This document shows positions 30,070 to 39,538 of a DNA stretch of 64,000 bases, in pieces; the first letter of the stretch is position 1; each line of letters opens with the position of its first letter. The notes below the pieces were generated by a model that was not told the origin of the DNA, did no database searches, and saw nothing but the letters and a program-made list of their open reading frames with translations. This stretch comes from Uliginosibacterium paludis (GTDB lineage: Bacteria; Pseudomonadota; Gammaproteobacteria; Burkholderiales; Rhodocyclaceae), in the NCBI RefSeq assembly GCF_039631355.1, contig NZ_JBDIVF010000004.1, positions 1 through 64,000 of the forward strand, in the 5' to 3' direction. A program made the translations under genes and the position numbers.

Positions 30070-33000
30070 TCAGACCGCGCGACTGAACTCAGAAGCCAGC
30101 AGCCGGGCGGCCTCGCCCACCGAGTCGTGCGTGATCGCGTCATGCAGCAGGTCGACGCTGCGCACGCTCAGGCCGCCGAACCAGTGCGGATCAAAACCAT
30201 TGCTCGGCCGCCGCCACAGCACCCCCGACTCATGCTGCGAACGGGTGGCGACGATGAGGGTCACGTTCAGATGGTGGTTCTCGATGAAGCCGCCGGCCAG
30301 CGCCTTGTGCAGCCGGCCCCAGGCCGCCAGCGTGTGCGGATTGACCCATTGCTCCCAGACCGGGCGCGGCCGCTGCGGCAGGCGCCACACCGGCAAGTCC
30401 AGACGCCGCAGCACCGGATCGAGCCGGCGCAGCACCCGGCCGCCGATCCGCTCGAATACCACCTGCGGATGACCATGAAACAGGTTCGCGCAGATCCAGC
30501 CCATCCGGCGCAGGGGCGATTTCGAGTAGAGCCTGGGCGCACAGGTATCGAGCAGCCATACATGCGGCGGCTCGGCGTCCGAGATCCGCTCCGCCAGGCG
30601 CAGCGCGAGCAGACCACCGAGCGAGTAGCCGAACATCCCGGCGATGCGGCGGGTGCCATAGAGGCGCAGCCGCTCCTCGCAGGCATGGATGAGCTCACCC
30701 AGCGTGTCCTGCCCCTCGGAGGCCTCCAGCAGCGCATCGAGATCCAGCACCAGCAGGGCGGCGTCATCGCCGAGCTGAGCCTGGATCAGGCTGGCCAGGC
30801 GATACAGGCTGAGAATGCCGCCATGCTTGCCCGGCAGCATCACATACAGCCGGCTGGCATCGGCCGGCCCCACCAGCTCGCTGACAACCGAAGACTCGGG
30901 CGCATGGCAGACCAGCGAGCCCGTCAGCGTGGCGAAATCCGGGCTCGCCAGAAAACGGCCGGGGTCGACCTGCATGCAGTGCAGCCGGCGCAATTCCATC
31001 AGCATGCAGAGCGCCGAGTCGACGCTGCCGCCATCGAGCATGAAATGCCCGGTGCCGCGCGAGCGCCCGCGCACCGGGCCCAGATGCTTGCGCCAGACAC
31101 GATTGAGCACCGCGAGGGTGGCCTCGTCCAGCCCTCGCCTGCGGTTCGGAAAAGCCGGACCAGGCAGGCGCGCCAGATGGGCCAGCTCATCGAGCTTGCG
31201 TCGCAGAGCATTCTCGAGCGCGGCGACCAGCCCGGCCTCGCGGACGAGATCGCCCGCATGCAGGCACAGTCGCAGGCTGTCCTGACAGAAGCCGGCACGC
31301 AGCGTGAGGCCCGGCGTCATCCCCTCCTCCTCGCGCTCGCGCAACACACAGGACACGCCGCCGGACTCATGGAACACCGGGCGCCAGTCCTCCCACTCGA
31401 AAGCGAAGGCCCGCAGCCCGGCATGGCTGCCGCCCAGTAGCGCCTCCATGCCCGCCAGATCGAACGCGCGCGGGCCTGCCAGCTCCGCATAGGCCTGGCG
31501 CAGCGCGGGAATCGCCTCGGCGAGCGACTGGCCACCGGTGCTGACATGCATCGGGCAGGCCTCGACCAGATGCCCGACCAGCGGCAACAACTCCGGCTCC
31601 AGACGCCTGGACTGCATCACCAGCACCACCGGTTCGCAGCCAAACACCTCCTCGATCGCCCCGGCCCATGCAATCAGCATGGCAAGGGCGGGCGCCACAT
31701 GCAGGCCGATGCAGGTCTTCATCAGGCTGCTCGTGGCATTCGGCCCTACGGGCACCTCGCTCGGCCGGGCATGGGTGCTGGCGACGAGATCGGCCGGGAA
31801 TTTCTGCCGGGCCAGCGGCGCACGCAAGGCTTCAACGCGCGCCGGCAGCGCCCCGGCATCCAGCCACGCCTGCTCCCGGTCGGGCCAGGCGGCGGCCCGG
31901 GTTCCGGGAGGCGGCGGACTTCCATCCAGCATGGCCAGCAGTTGCGCGAGGCACAGGTCGATGCTGCGCGCATCGACAGCGATCCGGTGCAGCGTCCAGA
32001 GCGCCAGGGTCGCGCCCTCCTCCACCGGCCAGACATCCACCCGCATGACGCCATCGCTGGCCGGATCAAGCTTGCGGCAGGCTTCCCGCATCACCTGCCA
32101 GACCCTGCCATCGGGCGCCGGTACGGCCGGCAAAGCAGGGTGCCGCTGCAGGCAGTGGGGCGGGAGCGTGTCCTGCAGCATGGCTTTGAAACCGCCCTCG
32201 TCTTCGCGGCGACGCACACTCATGCGCAGGGCCGGATGGCGCGCGGCCAGCGTCGAGAAAGCCTCCAACACCGCGTCCGGGCTGACCGAAGCGGGAAACT
32301 GCAGACTGAGCTGGCGCAAGGCAGCCGAAGGCCGGTCGCGATCGCCCACGCAATCGAGCCACCATTGCTGCGCCAGACTCAGCGGCATGGCGGGCGTGGT
32401 CTCTCTGGGCGCCGGACGGCTCAGCCCCGGGCTCGCGTCCAGTCGGTGGGCCTGCTCTTTCAGGATCGGATTGCGCAGGATATCGACCGGCGAAAAATGC
32501 TTGCCCATCTGCCGGTCAATCCAGGCGCTCAACTGCAGGGCCATCACCGAAGTGCCGCCATGCGCCCAGAAATCGGCCTCGCGCGAATTCACCGGGCAGC
32601 GCAGGCACTCGCTCCAGCCCTGGGCCAGCAGCGCTTCACTGGCCGAATGGAAGAGGCCTACGCCCTGGTTCGCCGGCGCCTGCCGGCCCGCCTCGCAGAG
32701 CACAGCCAGCGTCTGGCGATCGACCTTGCCGTTGAGCGTCAGCGGCATCCGCGCCACCGGCATCAGCAGGCCCGGAATCGCGCCGGGCGGCAGCATCCCG
32801 CCCAGCTCGGCGCGCAGGCCGGCCGGCCCCGGATCCGCATCGGGCTGCGCAACATAGCAGCCCACCAGGCGGCGTGTTTCCGCTGTCTCGCCCAGCACCA
32901 GGACCGCCGCATCCGTCACCCCGCGGCACCGGAGCAGCATGGCCTCCACTTCATCGAGCTCGACCCGGTGCCCCTGGATCTTGACCTGGCGATCGGCCCT

Positions 33001-34164
33001 GCCGAGATAGGCATACACGCCATCTTCATGGCGGCGAACCAGATCGCCGGTGCGATACCAGCGCTCCTCGCCTTCGAAAATGAAACGCCTCGCCGTCTGC
33101 TCGGGGGAATTCAGATAGCCCAGCGCCACGCCTTCGCCGCCGGCCAGCAGCTCGCCGACATCACCGACGCCTTCGATCCGGAGTTTCGTTCCGCGAATCG
33201 GCCGACCGATCGGTATGCCATCGGGATTTCCGGTATCAGCCAGACTGACGGAATGACAGGTCGTGAAGGTGGTGTTCTCCGTCGGACCGTAACCGTTGAT
33301 GAGGCGGATTTCCGGATAGCGCAGGAGCAGCGTGCGCGCATGGTGGGGCGACACCCGCTCGCCGCCGGCGAGCACCTGGCGCAGACCCGCGAAGGCGTCG
33401 GGGCGCAGATCCACGCAGGTGCTGAACAGGGCGGAGGTCAGCCAGGCATCGCTGATCCGGCGCTCGATCAGGAATGCGGCCAGCTCGTCGATCGAAGGCA
33501 GCTCGCGCGGCTGGATCACGCAACAGCCGCCGTGACACAGCGGGCCCCAGGTTTCGAGCATGGAAATGTCGAAAGCCGGAGACGACATGAAGGCCCAGCG
33601 TGCATCGGCATCAAGAATCGCGAAATCCTTGCCATGCACCAGCCGGGCAATGCCCTCGCGCGGAATCAGCGCCGCTTTCGGCGCGCCGGTGCTGCCCGAG
33701 GTGAACATCACGCAGGCCCCGCGCGTGTCGAAGCGGCTGAAGGCCCCGGCTTCCGCCAGCCGTGGCGGCCGGGTCGCGGCGGGATGCATCCGCGCCAGCC
33801 CCTCTGGAATGCCGGCTTCATGCAGCCCGTCGCTCAGCACGAGCCGCGGCCTGAGGGTCTCCAGCATGACCCGGTGGCGCGCCGGCGGTGAGGCCAGATC
33901 GAGCGAAGCATGAATGGCACCGAGCCGCAGCAACGCGAGCTCGGCCACAACCAGATGGATGGAGCGCGGCAGCAGCAGCGCCACGCAGTCGCCCGGACCG
34001 ATGCCGGCCCGGGTCAGAAGATCCGCGAGTGCGGATGCCCGCCTGTCGAGTTCGTCATAGCTGAGCTGTTCGTCACCGCATTCGAGCGCGGCACGCTTGC
34101 CGTGCCGGCGAAACGAGTCAGCCAGGCGCCCGCCCAGGGCGTCGCCTGTTCCCGGTTTGTGCAT
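30070..34164 (-). CDS. Nonribosomal peptide synthetase, A-PCP-C-PCP-TE
   Basis: The ATG at 34164 follows GGGGGG and gives 1364 residues; upstream codons are unlike NRPS. Domains in order are: adenylation (about 15-490) with MFTSGSTGAPKAALI, NGYGPTE, YRTGDLV and NGKVDR; carrier (GGTSVMAL); condensation, starting PLSLAQQWWL, with a degenerate active-site motif (HRIAVDA for HHxxxDG); a second carrier-like segment (LDGGSVDSAL); and thioesterase with GYSLGG. There is no other NRPS gene, transporter or phosphopantetheinyl transferase nearby. It may make a small amide or ester. The first His of the condensation motif is retained, the second is Arg. Confidence 0.88.
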   Translation of the reverse strand: MHKPGTGDALGGRLADSFRRHGKRAALECGDEQLSYDELDRRASALADLLTRAGIGPGDCVALLLPRSIHLVVAELALLRLGAIHASLDLASPPARHRVMLETLRPRLVLSDGLHEAGIPEGLARMHPAATRPPRLAEAGAFSRFDTRGACVMFTSGSTGAPKAALIPREGIARLVHGKDFAILDADARWAFMSSPAFDISMLETWGPLCHGGCCVIQPRELPSIDELAAFLIERRISDAWLTSALFSTCVDLRPDAFAGLRQVLAGGERVSPHHARTLLLRYPEIRLINGYGPTENTTFTTCHSVSLADTGNPDGIPIGRPIRGTKLRIEGVGDVGELLAGGEGVALGYLNSPEQTARRFIFEGEERWYRTGDLVRRHEDGVYAYLGRADRQVKIQGHRVELDEVEAMLLRCRGVTDAAVLVLGETAETRRLVGCYVAQPDADPGPAGLRAELGGMLPPGAIPGLLMPVARMPLTLNGKVDRQTLAVLCEAGRQAPANQGVGLFHSASEALLAQGWSECLRCPVNSREADFWAHGGTSVMALQLSAWIDRQMGKHFSPVDILRNPILKEQAHRLDASPGLSRPAPRETTPAMPLSLAQQWWLDCVGDRDRPSAALRQLSLQFPASVSPDAVLEAFSTLAARHPALRMSVRRREDEGGFKAMLQDTLPPHCLQRHPALPAVPAPDGRVWQVMREACRKLDPASDGVMRVDVWPVEEGATLALWTLHRIAVDARSIDLCLAQLLAMLDGSPPPPGTRAAAWPDREQAWLDAGALPARVEALRAPLARQKFPADLVASTHARPSEVPVGPNATSSLMKTCIGLHVAPALAMLIAWAGAIEEVFGCEPVVLVMQSRRLEPELLPLVGHLVEACPMHVSTGGQSLAEAIPALRQAYAELAGPRAFDLAGMEALLGGSHAGLRAFAFEWEDWRPVFHESGGVSCVLREREEEGMTPGLTLRAGFCQDSLRLCLHAGDLVREAGLVAALENALRRKLDELAHLARLPGPAFPNRRRGLDEATLAVLNRVWRKHLGPVRGRSRGTGHFMLDGGSVDSALCMLMELRRLHCMQVDPGRFLASPDFATLTGSLVCHAPESSVVSELVGPADASRLYVMLPGKHGGILSLYRLASLIQAQLGDDAALLVLDLDALLEASEGQDTLGELIHACEERLRLYGTRRIAGMFGYSLGGLLALRLAERISDAEPPHVWLLDTCAPRLYSKSPLRRMGWICANLFHGHPQVVFERIGGRVLRRLDPVLRRLDLPVWRLPQRPRPVWEQWVNPHTLAAWGRLHKALAGGFIENHHLNVTLIVATRSQHESGVLWRRPSNGFDPHWFGGLSVRSVDLLHDAITHDSVGEAARLLASEFSRAV

Positions 34165-34442
34165 TGAGCCCCCCTGCCTTCCGGATTGTGGGCTCAGTCT
34201 AGAAGGCAGTTGTCGGGGAATCCATGTACTCCGGGGAGCAGTGCAGCAAAGAAATGCCCCGGCCGTGACGAATTCAACACCCGGCTGCAGCGGCACTGCC
34301 CCCAACCGCACCGCCCGCCTGAGCGGCCCTGTTTCCTGCCGCACGGCAGAAGGCGCCGGCCCCGTGGGTATTCCTCCCGGCAGACGGCTCAAGATCGGCC
34401 TTGCGCGGCCGATACACCGGCATCCCCAAAACAAGACAGAGA

Positions 34443-35507
34443 ATGACGAATATGGCCGATGCCCTGTTCGAAGAAGCATCGTCCGCGGACGAAGGCCATG
34501 CCCGGAGGTTCGCCGCCAGGGTGCGTCCGCTGGCCCTGTTTTTCAACGCCTTCTTTGCCATCCTCTTTGCGCTGCTGCACGTCTGGCCGCTGGTGCTCGC
34601 CTGGTGCGGCGCACTGGGCTTCCACCTCTGGGTTGCATGGCAGGTCAACACACCGGGCGGTGACATCCGCCGGGTGCTGCAATGGAGCTGGGTGCTGATC
34701 TTCATCCAGTCGATGCTGGCCGTGCTGATGCTCGGGCCGGCGGCCGACTTCCAGAACTATCTGCTGGCGACCCTGCCCGCGGGCTTCCAGAGTTTGCAGC
34801 GCCCGATGCTGCAGAAACTCCTGCAGGCGTCCGTCATCGTCGGTTTCTTCCTGGCCTGCGACATCTGGCTGGATACCGACATCGGCCTCTACCCGCAGCC
34901 GGCCTGGGTGCTGCAGGCCTTTGCGCATGTCAATGCGGTGGGCACCTGCGCGATGCTGGCCGGGCTGGCCCATGCCCAGGCGCTGACCGTGCAGGAAGCG
35001 CAGGACAGTCTGAGCCGTGCAGCCACTACCGATGTGCTGACCGGCCTGCTCAACCGCCGCGCGATCAGCAATTTCGCCGCCTCGGAAGCGGCGCGCTGTC
35101 TGCGCAAGGGCGAAAAACTCTCTTTCGTGATCTGCGATGTGGACCACTTCAAGCGCGTCAATGACACCTGGGGCCATGCCGCCGGAGACAAGGTGCTCAA
35201 GCGCGTGGCCGCGGTGCTCAAATCCGTGCTGCGCGGCTATGACGGCATCGCGCGCTGGGGCGGTGAGGAATTCCTGATCGTGCTGCCCGACGTGGCACCG
35301 GCCACCGCCGCGGCGATCGCGGACCGCGTGAGGCAAACCGTACTCGGAACCCGGATCGAATACGAAGACCGGCTGATCGAAGTCAGCATGACCTTCGGCG
35401 TCACCGGGCGCGAGGGCGACGAGCCCTGGCAGACCAGTGTCGCCCGGGCCGATGAAGCGCTCTATCGCGGCAAGCAGGGCGGCCGCAACCGCGTCGAGCT
35501 GGCCTGA
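34443..35507 (+). CDS. Membrane diguanylate cyclase
   Basis: The start at 34443 gives 354 residues, and the ATG at 34452 is an alternative. The first 190 residues have about five hydrophobic segments (PLALFFNAFFAILFALLHVW, LVLAWCGALGFHLWVAW, VLIFIQSMLAVLMLG and others), a membrane sensor of the MASE type by appearance. A GGDEF domain follows with catalytic GGEEF and, five residues before it, an RGYD inhibitory (I) site, so product inhibition by c-di-GMP is expected. It is divergent from the NRPS. The signal is unknown. Confidence 0.92.
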   Translation: MTNMADALFEEASSADEGHARRFAARVRPLALFFNAFFAILFALLHVWPLVLAWCGALGFHLWVAWQVNTPGGDIRRVLQWSWVLIFIQSMLAVLMLGPAADFQNYLLATLPAGFQSLQRPMLQKLLQASVIVGFFLACDIWLDTDIGLYPQPAWVLQAFAHVNAVGTCAMLAGLAHAQALTVQEAQDSLSRAATTDVLTGLLNRRAISNFAASEAARCLRKGEKLSFVICDVDHFKRVNDTWGHAAGDKVLKRVAAVLKSVLRGYDGIARWGGEEFLIVLPDVAPATAAAIADRVRQTVLGTRIEYEDRLIEVSMTFGVTGREGDEPWQTSVARADEALYRGKQGGRNRVELA

Positions 35508-35558
35508 AGCACCGCGCCCCGGCTCGGCCGGGCCAGGCGGCGCCCGACCCTGTCGGGC

Positions 35559-36332
35559 TCAGAAACGATAGACATAGCCGACGCCGACTTGCGGCACATA
35601 GGTGCGATCCACCAGCGGGCTGTCGGTAATGCCGGCGCCCAGGCGCTTCACGCCGAGGTCGAGCGAGAGGAACTGATGCGCGTCGATCATGTAGCGGCTG
35701 CGCAGGCCGATACCCAGATCCAGGCTGGCCTTGCCGTCATAACGCTGGCGCCAGCTGGTGGTTTCGGCGTCGGTCACGCCATAGTAATAGTCGATGTAGC
35801 TGGCACTGAACCAGGTCAGGCCGGCAGTGGGCGTGAGGCTGAAGCGGCCGAAGCGGTATTCATGCGAGAGCGAGAGCGTGGCCTGGTAGCCCTTGCTCTC
35901 CTGCGCGACATCGGCAGAAGCGCTGGCGCTCAAGCGGCCCAGCATCGAATCCCAGTTCACCTCCGGCCCGACCCAGACGCTGGGCTTGCGCTTGTTCATG
36001 CCTTCGAGCACCCAGGCGTCGGACGACTTGTAGCCCTCGCCCAAGCCGTAACGCGCATTGAGCAGATAGTTGAAACCGCCAGTGCGGCCCAGCTTGAGGC
36101 CCACGCCGGGCCCGATCAGCTTGAACCAGCTGTTCTCATAGGCCACGAAGGGCAGCACGCGGTACCTGGTGTCGGCGCCGGTATAGGGCTTCTTCTGCAC
36201 GCTGGCGGCCACCCCCAGCATCCAGCTCGGTGCGGCGGACGCTTCCGGCTGCGCGGCAGGCGAAGCTTCCTGTGCATGTACGCTGAAGGGCAAGGCTGCA
36301 CACAACACGCTGACTGAGAACAATTTTTTCAT
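35559..36332 (-). CDS. MipA/OmpV-family outer membrane protein
   Basis: The 257-residue protein has a signal peptide (LFSVSVLCAALPFSVHAQ) and beta strands throughout, ending in the aromatic C-terminal strand VGVGYVYRF typical of outer membrane proteins. The opening of the mature part (APSWMLGVAASVQKKPYTGA) is the MipA/OmpV family start. Family members are scaffolds for murein enzymes or porins. It is convergent with the cyclase gene. A hairpin GCCCGA/TCGGGC lies between the two stop codons. Confidence 0.88.
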   Translation of the reverse strand: MKKLFSVSVLCAALPFSVHAQEASPAAQPEASAAPSWMLGVAASVQKKPYTGADTRYRVLPFVAYENSWFKLIGPGVGLKLGRTGGFNYLLNARYGLGEGYKSSDAWVLEGMNKRKPSVWVGPEVNWDSMLGRLSASASADVAQESKGYQATLSLSHEYRFGRFSLTPTAGLTWFSASYIDYYYGVTDAETTSWRQRYDGKASLDLGIGLRSRYMIDAHQFLSLDLGVKRLGAGITDSPLVDRTYVPQVGVGYVYRF

Positions 36333-36602
36333 GTTTTATTCCTGCTTCATCGACCTGTCTTGCGGGGGAGCCGTCATGCGACACGCGCTGCGGCCATGCC
36401 CGCCAATGTGCCATGAAGTCCGCAGCGAGAAAACCCGAAAGGGCATGAAGGCAGGCAAAGAACCGACAGAACGCGAAAAGACCCGTTCCGCCGCCGCGGC
36501 GCTGCGCCAGGAGCGCCGCGACGTTCGTCCCGTTGCGCTCAAGCCTGGCGGCCCTGCCGTCGTAGTCAATGTCTTTCCCCGCCCTGCCCGCCGGAGCCCC
36601 CC

Positions 36603-38237
36603 ATGAGCATTCGTTCCCGACTGATCTCCCTGCTGCTCTTTGCCAGCGTCTCGCTGCTGGCACTCGGCGGCTATGCGGCCTGGCATGCACGCAGCATGGC
36701 CAACGCAATGGGCGAAGCCCTGAGGCAGACCATCACCATCAGCCAGATGCAGGGGTCGGTGCTCGAAGCACAGGTTCGGTTCAAGACCCAGGTGCAGGAG
36801 TGGAAGAACATCCTGATCCGCGGCAACGACAAGGCCGCCTTCGACAAATATCTCAAGCAGTTCGGCGACGAGGAGCAGAAAGCCGGTGCTGCGCTCGACC
36901 ATGCAGCCCAGGGCATGGCGGCGGTGGGCATGGATCCCGCGCCGGCGCGCACGGCCCGGTCCGAACTCGACACACTGGGCAAGCGCTATCGCGACGCGCT
37001 GCAAGGCTTCGACGCAGCCGACCCGGAAACCGGCAAGAAGGTCGATGCCGCCGTGAAGGGCATGGACCGGCCGCTGACCGATGCGCTCGGTGCACTCGAA
37101 AAACAGGTCTCCGGCTTCGTGGCCGACCAGGCCGAGCAGCATACGGCCGAATCGGCGGCCGTCGCCCGGCAGGCGAGCCTGACCATGCTCGGCGGCGCGC
37201 TCGCACTGCTGATGGTCTTCGCGTTCGCCGGCCCGCATCTGCTGCGCTCGATCATGCGTCCGCTCAACCAGCTGCGCGAAACCATGCGCCAGGCCGAACA
37301 GAACTGGGACCTGAGCCTGCGCGCCGCGGTGAGCCGCGACGAAATCGGTCAATGCGGAGCCGCCTTCAACTCCATGTTCGAGCGCTTCAGCAGCGTGGTG
37401 ACGGACATTCATCAGCGGGCAGACGCGCTCAGCTCGCACAGCCAGAAAATCGCCCGCCACATCGCGGACATCAGCAAGGCCACCGCGAGCCAGAGCAGCT
37501 CCGCCTCTGGCATGGCGGCCTCGGTGGAAGAAATGTCGGTCAGCGTCAGCCAGGTCAGCGACGCGGCCGACGAATCACGCAAGCTCGCCGAGGCCTCGCG
37601 CAGCGGTGCGGAGAGCTCCCGCGAAGCGGTGAGCCGGGGCAATGCCCAGTTGCAGCAGGTCGCCACCCGGGTGGGCGAAACCGCCTCGGTGCTGGGTGAG
37701 CTGGGCGAGCGCTCGAAAGCGATTGCCGGCATCGTGCAGACGGTCAAGGAAATCGCCGACCAGACCAATCTGCTCGCGCTCAATGCCGCCATCGAAGCCG
37801 CCCGCGCGGGTGAGCAGGGGCGCGGCTTCGCGGTCGTGGCCGATGAAGTACGCAAACTGGCCGAAGGCACGACGCGCTCGACCGAAGAGATCAATACGGT
37901 GGTCAGCCTGATCCAGGAAAGCTCGGCGCGGGCGATCCATGACGTGCAGGCCGTGGTGCAGGATGTGGCCAGCCAGCAGCTACACGCCCGCCAGGCCACT
38001 GAATCGATCGAGCATATCGGCAGTGCCGCCGCCCAGGCGCTGGAAGCGTCCGGCCGCATCGCGAACGCCTTGCGCGAGCAGGAAACCGCGAGTCAGGAAA
38101 TCGCCGGCGAAATCGAACGGATCGCCCGCCACAGCGAAGCCAACTTCCGGGTGGCGGACGAAGTCGTCAGCGGCACGCGCGAGCTGCATGAACTGGCCGA
38201 CGCCCTGCTCGGCAGCGTCGGCCGTTTCCGCACCTGA
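36603..38237 (+). CDS. Methyl-accepting chemotaxis protein
   Basis: The 544-residue receptor has a first membrane helix (LISLLLFASVSLLALGGYAA), a periplasmic four-helix-bundle-like domain of about 160 residues, and a second membrane helix (LGGALALLMVFAFAG). HAMP and signalling regions follow, including the conserved tip EIADQTNLLALNAAIEAARA and GFAVVADEVRKLAE. The periplasmic segment has the QVQEWKNILIRGND motif seen in similar beta-proteobacterial receptors. It sits alone between unrelated genes and would feed a chemotaxis array. The ligand is unknown. The 270 bases upstream hold no gene. Confidence 0.94.
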   Translation: MSIRSRLISLLLFASVSLLALGGYAAWHARSMANAMGEALRQTITISQMQGSVLEAQVRFKTQVQEWKNILIRGNDKAAFDKYLKQFGDEEQKAGAALDHAAQGMAAVGMDPAPARTARSELDTLGKRYRDALQGFDAADPETGKKVDAAVKGMDRPLTDALGALEKQVSGFVADQAEQHTAESAAVARQASLTMLGGALALLMVFAFAGPHLLRSIMRPLNQLRETMRQAEQNWDLSLRAAVSRDEIGQCGAAFNSMFERFSSVVTDIHQRADALSSHSQKIARHIADISKATASQSSSASGMAASVEEMSVSVSQVSDAADESRKLAEASRSGAESSREAVSRGNAQLQQVATRVGETASVLGELGERSKAIAGIVQTVKEIADQTNLLALNAAIEAARAGEQGRGFAVVADEVRKLAEGTTRSTEEINTVVSLIQESSARAIHDVQAVVQDVASQQLHARQATESIEHIGSAAAQALEASGRIANALREQETASQEIAGEIERIARHSEANFRVADEVVSGTRELHELADALLGSVGRFRT

Positions 38238-38243
38238 GGCGCT

Positions 38244-39518
38244 TCAGCCCGCCACGCCCGCGCGCTCCAGCATGGCATGCAGCAGCACGTTGCAGCCGGC
38301 GGTGATGTGCTCCGGCTTGGCATCTTCAATCTCGTTATGGCTGATGCCGTCCTTGCAGGGGATGAAGATCATGCCGGCCGGCGCGAGGCGGGCCATGTAG
38401 ACCGCGTCATGACCGGCGCCGGACACCGCCGGCATCGACGAATAACCCAGCTTTTCTGCGGCCTTCGCAACCGCCGCGATGCAGCCCGGCTCGAAGGGCT
38501 GGGCCGGGTATTGCGAGACCAGGTCGATCTGGATGCCCAGCCCGGTTTCGGCCGCCAGCGCGGCGGCGTAAGCGCGGATCTCGGCATCCATTGCGTCGAC
38601 TGCCGCATCGCTCTCGTTGCGCAGGTCGATGGAGAACTTCACCCGGCCCGGAATCACGTTGCGGCTGTTCGGATGCACATGGACCATGCCCACCGTGCCA
38701 CGCCCGTGCGGCGCGTGGCGATTGGCGAGCGCCACCACTTCCTGCATCAGGCGGGTGGCGACCTGCAGCGCATCGCGGCGCAGCGGCATCGGCGTAGGGC
38801 CGGCGTGGGCTTCCATGCCGGTCACGGTGCAGTCATACCAGCGGATGCCCAGCACCGCCTGCACCACGCCGATGACTTTGTCATTGTCTTCCAGCACCGG
38901 CCCCTGCTCGATGTGGGTCTCGAAGTAGCTGCCGATTGGGTGATCGCCAGGCTCTTCTTCGCCGATGTAGCCGATGCGGGCGAGCTCCTCGCCGACCTTT
39001 TTGCCCTCGGTGTCGGTCGCGGCATAGGCGTGCTCCAGCGTGAAGGCCTTGGCGAACACGCCCGAGCCCATCATCACCGGCACGAAGCGCGAGCCTTCCT
39101 CGTTGGTCCAGAACGCCACTTCCAGCGGCGCTTCGGTTTCGATGCCGAGGTCATTGAGGGTGCGGATCACTTCCAGCCCGGCGAGCACGCCGTAGTTGCC
39201 ATCGAACTTGCCGCCGGTGGGCTGGGTGTCGATATGGCTGCCTGTCATCACCGGCGGCAGCGCCGGATTGCGGCCTTCGCGGCGCATGAACACGTTGCCG
39301 ATCTTGTCGACCGTCACGCTCATGCCGGCTTCCTTCGCCCAGCCCACGACCAGATCGCGCCCCTGGCGATCCAGGTCGGTGAGCGCCAGCCGGCACACGC
39401 CGCCCTTCTCGGTGGCGCCGATCTGCGCCAGCGTCATCAGCGAATCCCACAGGCGCTCGCCGTTGATGCGCAGTGCGTCACTCACTTCCGTGCTATCCGT
39501 GCTTGTCTTCATGTCCAT
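38244..39518 (-). CDS. N-carbamoyl-beta-alanine amidohydrolase (M20 family)
   Basis: The start at 39518 follows AGGGG, and the product is 424 residues. Metal-site motifs of the HyuC/AmaB branch are present: TGSHIDTQPTGGKFDGNYG, EEGSRF and THIEQGP, plus GAGHDAVYMA towards the C terminus. The reaction removes carbamate from N-carbamoyl-beta-alanine (third step of reductive pyrimidine breakdown) to yield beta-alanine, CO2 and ammonia. It is last in the catabolic operon after dihydropyrimidinase, 20 bases downstream. Activity on other carbamoyl acids cannot be excluded. Confidence 0.92.
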   Translation of the reverse strand: MDMKTSTDSTEVSDALRINGERLWDSLMTLAQIGATEKGGVCRLALTDLDRQGRDLVVGWAKEAGMSVTVDKIGNVFMRREGRNPALPPVMTGSHIDTQPTGGKFDGNYGVLAGLEVIRTLNDLGIETEAPLEVAFWTNEEGSRFVPVMMGSGVFAKAFTLEHAYAATDTEGKKVGEELARIGYIGEEEPGDHPIGSYFETHIEQGPVLEDNDKVIGVVQAVLGIRWYDCTVTGMEAHAGPTPMPLRRDALQVATRLMQEVVALANRHAPHGRGTVGMVHVHPNSRNVIPGRVKFSIDLRNESDAAVDAMDAEIRAYAAALAAETGLGIQIDLVSQYPAQPFEPGCIAAVAKAAEKLGYSSMPAVSGAGHDAVYMARLAPAGMIFIPCKDGISHNEIEDAKPEHITAGCNVLLHAMLERAGVAG

Positions 39519-39538
39519 GATTGGCCCCTGATCCTGTT

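Noticed and set aside
35542..35562. Terminator between the convergent cyclase and MipA genes
   Set aside because: There is a six-base GCCCGA/TCGGGC hairpin but no T-run, so I did not list it as a terminator.
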